Of a DNA stretch of 6,016 nt, positions 5,211-6,016 are shown piece after piece. The position numbers and the translations under genes are program-made. Origin of the DNA: an uncultured Oscillospiraceae bacterium (GTDB lineage: Bacteria; Bacillota; Clostridia; Oscillospirales; Acutalibacteraceae); contig CABVAD010000073.1 in assembly GCA_902496265.1 (NCBI GenBank), positions 1-6,016 on the forward strand, written 5' to 3'. The first letter of the stretch is position 1, and every line of letters starts with the position of its first letter. The notes beneath the pieces are model-generated. The model did not search any database, was not told the DNA's origin, and saw nothing but the letters and a program-made list of their open reading frames with translations.

Positions 5211-5918
5211 TTATCCCTCGATTTTACTTATCATAGGACATTCGATTACCTTTCGGTAATCGGAATACGCCCAATGAATCGCGTTTTTAATTACCTTTAT
5301 AATCTGCGGGTTGTGATAGGTCGGGTAGCTTTCGTGCCCAGGCTGGAAGTAGAAGATTTTGCCGTAGCCGCGTCTGTAGCAGCAGCCCGCGCGGAATACT
5401 TCGCCGCCCTCGTAGCTGCCTATAAATATAAGCTTGTCGGGCTCGGGTATGCTGAAGGGCTCGGAATAGGTTTCTTCGTGTTCAAGCTTTATGTAACGGT
5501 CAATGCCCTGTGCTATTTGGTGGGACGGGTCGCAAGCCCAGACATATTCGCGGTCGCCGTCCTCGCGCCAGCCAAGGGAGCAGGGTGTACCCATAAGAAG
5601 CTTAAAGGGCTTTGAATGGTGCGCCGAATGAAGGAAAACCATTCCCATACCCGAAAGCACCGCGTTCTGCACACGGTTTGCCACCTCGTCGGGTACGTCG
5701 CCGTGACGCAGATGACCCCACCAAAGCATAACGTCGGTTTCGGCTAAAAGCTCGTCGGTAATATCGTTTACATTGTCAAGCGTGACGGTCTTAACAGTGA
5801 TTTCGCCGTCCTCAATGTGCTCCTTTAACGCCATATGTATACCTTTTGGGTAAATTGCCTTGACGGTATCCTCTGTTTTTTCGTGAAAAAATTCATTATA
5901 TACAGTTACGCGTATCAT
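5211..5918 (-). CDS. ThuA-like protein (trehalose utilization family), first gene of operon
   Basis: This 235-residue protein belongs to the ThuA family, which has a class I glutamine-amidotransferase-like fold. It starts 'MIRVTVYNEFFHEKT', as relatives do. Family marks are 'LWWGHLRHGDVPDEV' (65-79), 'VFLHSAHHSKPF' (94-105), 'LEHEETYSEPF' (145-155) and 'FQPGHESYPTYHNP' (191-204). The amidotransferase nucleophile Cys is absent; the histidine-rich 'HSAHHSK' takes that place. In rhizobia ThuA works with ThuB, a Gfo/Idh/MocA dehydrogenase that makes 3-keto-disaccharides, and its exact reaction is uncertain. The same pairing occurs here with three such dehydrogenases. Two starts are possible. GTG at 5928-5930 lies within the ribosome binding site AAAGGTGG (5927-5934). 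ATG at 5916-5918 is 8 nt after that site and was chosen. There is no signal peptide or membrane segment. Substrate inference is weak. Confidence 0.92.
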   Translation of the reverse strand: MIRVTVYNEFFHEKTEDTVKAIYPKGIHMALKEHIEDGEITVKTVTLDNVNDITDELLAETDVMLWWGHLRHGDVPDEVANRVQNAVLSGMGMVFLHSAHHSKPFKLLMGTPCSLGWREDGDREYVWACDPSHQIAQGIDRYIKLEHEETYSEPFSIPEPDKLIFIGSYEGGEVFRAGCCYRRGYGKIFYFQPGHESYPTYHNPQIIKVIKNAIHWAYSDYRKVIECPMISKIEG

Positions 5919-5926
5919 TGAAATAA

Positions 5927-5934
5927 CCACCTTT
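5927..5934 (-). promoter_or_regulatory. Ribosome binding site deciding the ThuA-like start
   Basis: AAAGGTGG on the minus strand lies 8 nt upstream of the ATG at 5918. The alternative GTG start overlaps this site and has no ribosome binding site of its own at a workable distance, so the ATG is preferred. Confidence 0.75.
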
Positions 5935-5957
5935 AAAGTGTCTTTAGTTCTACCCTC

Positions 5958-5986
5958 ATTTTACAAATTTGCCTTCCCTTTAGCAA
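5958..5986 (-). promoter_or_regulatory. Sigma-70/SigA-type promoter of the operon
   Basis: Read on the minus strand, TTGCTA (5986-5981) and TAAAAT (5963-5958) are separated by exactly 17 bp. They match 4 of 6 bases of the TTGACA and 5 of 6 of the TATAAT consensus. Transcription would begin near 5951, giving a leader of about 33 nt before the ThuA-like ATG. The only gene downstream on this strand is the operon. A short TTGC...GCAA pair (5969-5972 and 5983-5986) overlaps the -35 element. Confidence 0.6.
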
Positions 5987-5987
5987 G

Positions 5988-6006
5988 TAAAATATATCAT
6001 ATTTTA
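5988..6006. promoter_or_regulatory. AT-rich inverted repeat just upstream of -35: operator or UP-element candidate
   Basis: TAAAATAT (5988-5995) and ATATTTTA (5999-6006) are perfect 8-bp inverted arms around 3 bases. The repeat ends one base upstream of the -35 hexamer, on the promoter's upstream side. That position suits an activator site or an AT-rich UP element bound by the RNA polymerase alpha subunit. AT-only composition makes chance symmetry more likely, so the call is tentative. Confidence 0.35.
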
Positions 6007-6016
6007 TAGACAAATA

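Noticed and set aside
5919..6016. CcpA catabolite-response (cre) site in the promoter region
   Set aside because: No stretch matches the TGNAANCGNNNNCA-type pattern well enough; the TTGC...GCAA pair lacks the central CG.
1..6016. CRISPR array, tRNA/rRNA genes, insertion sequence or prophage elements
   Set aside because: No repeated spacer-like units, cloverleaf, transposase frame or terminal repeats were seen. The window is almost fully covered by metabolic genes.

Overview
The window looks like part of a chromosomal sugar-catabolism locus from an anaerobic Firmicute, probably a Clostridia / Oscillospiraceae-type gut bacterium. This rests on strong GGAGG-type ribosome binding sites before every gene, tight polycistronic packing, an AT-rich sigma-70-like promoter in front of moderate-GC genes, and the families present. 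The taxonomic call is an inference.

Layout. Bases 1-215 (+ strand) hold the 3' end of an AraC-family regulator gene (C-terminal helix-turn-helix region). Everything else is one minus-strand operon read from right to left. It has a promoter at about 5958-5986, a ThuA-like protein (5211-5918), Gfo/Idh/MocA oxidoreductase A (4162-5208), Gfo/Idh/MocA oxidoreductase B (3167-4162), a TIM-barrel sugar isomerase/epimerase-like protein (2256-3170), Gfo/Idh/MocA oxidoreductase C (1077-2231) and a second isomerase/epimerase-like protein (199-1014). The first four genes are joined by 2-nt spacing, TAATG and ATGA junctions, which suggests translational coupling. The last two follow gaps of 24 and 62 nt.

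Function. Several NAD(P)-dependent Gfo/Idh/MocA dehydrogenases, AP-endonuclease-2-fold isomerase/epimerase-like proteins, a ThuA protein and an AraC regulator together resemble loci that break glycosides down through 3-keto intermediates. Known examples are ThuA/ThuB for trehalose-type disaccharides, the levoglucosan LgdA/LgdB pathway and Dgp C-deglycosylation. The scheme would be oxidation at C3, beta-elimination of the aglycone or leaving group, rehydration of the enone, and reduction back to the free sugar. Inositol-type cyclitol catabolism is the main alternative. No transporter, kinase or glycoside hydrolase lies in the window, so the substrate cannot be named.

The most unusual feature is transcriptional. 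The operon and the AraC gene converge and overlap by 17 bp. The best intrinsic terminator for each transcript lies inside the other transcription unit: an 11-bp perfect hairpin plus U-tract for the minus strand within the AraC helix-turn-helix codons (81-114), and a GC-rich hairpin plus U-tract for the plus strand between the last two operon genes (1037-1068). If both work, the AraC mRNA carries a roughly 0.85-kb 3' tail antisense to the whole last operon gene.
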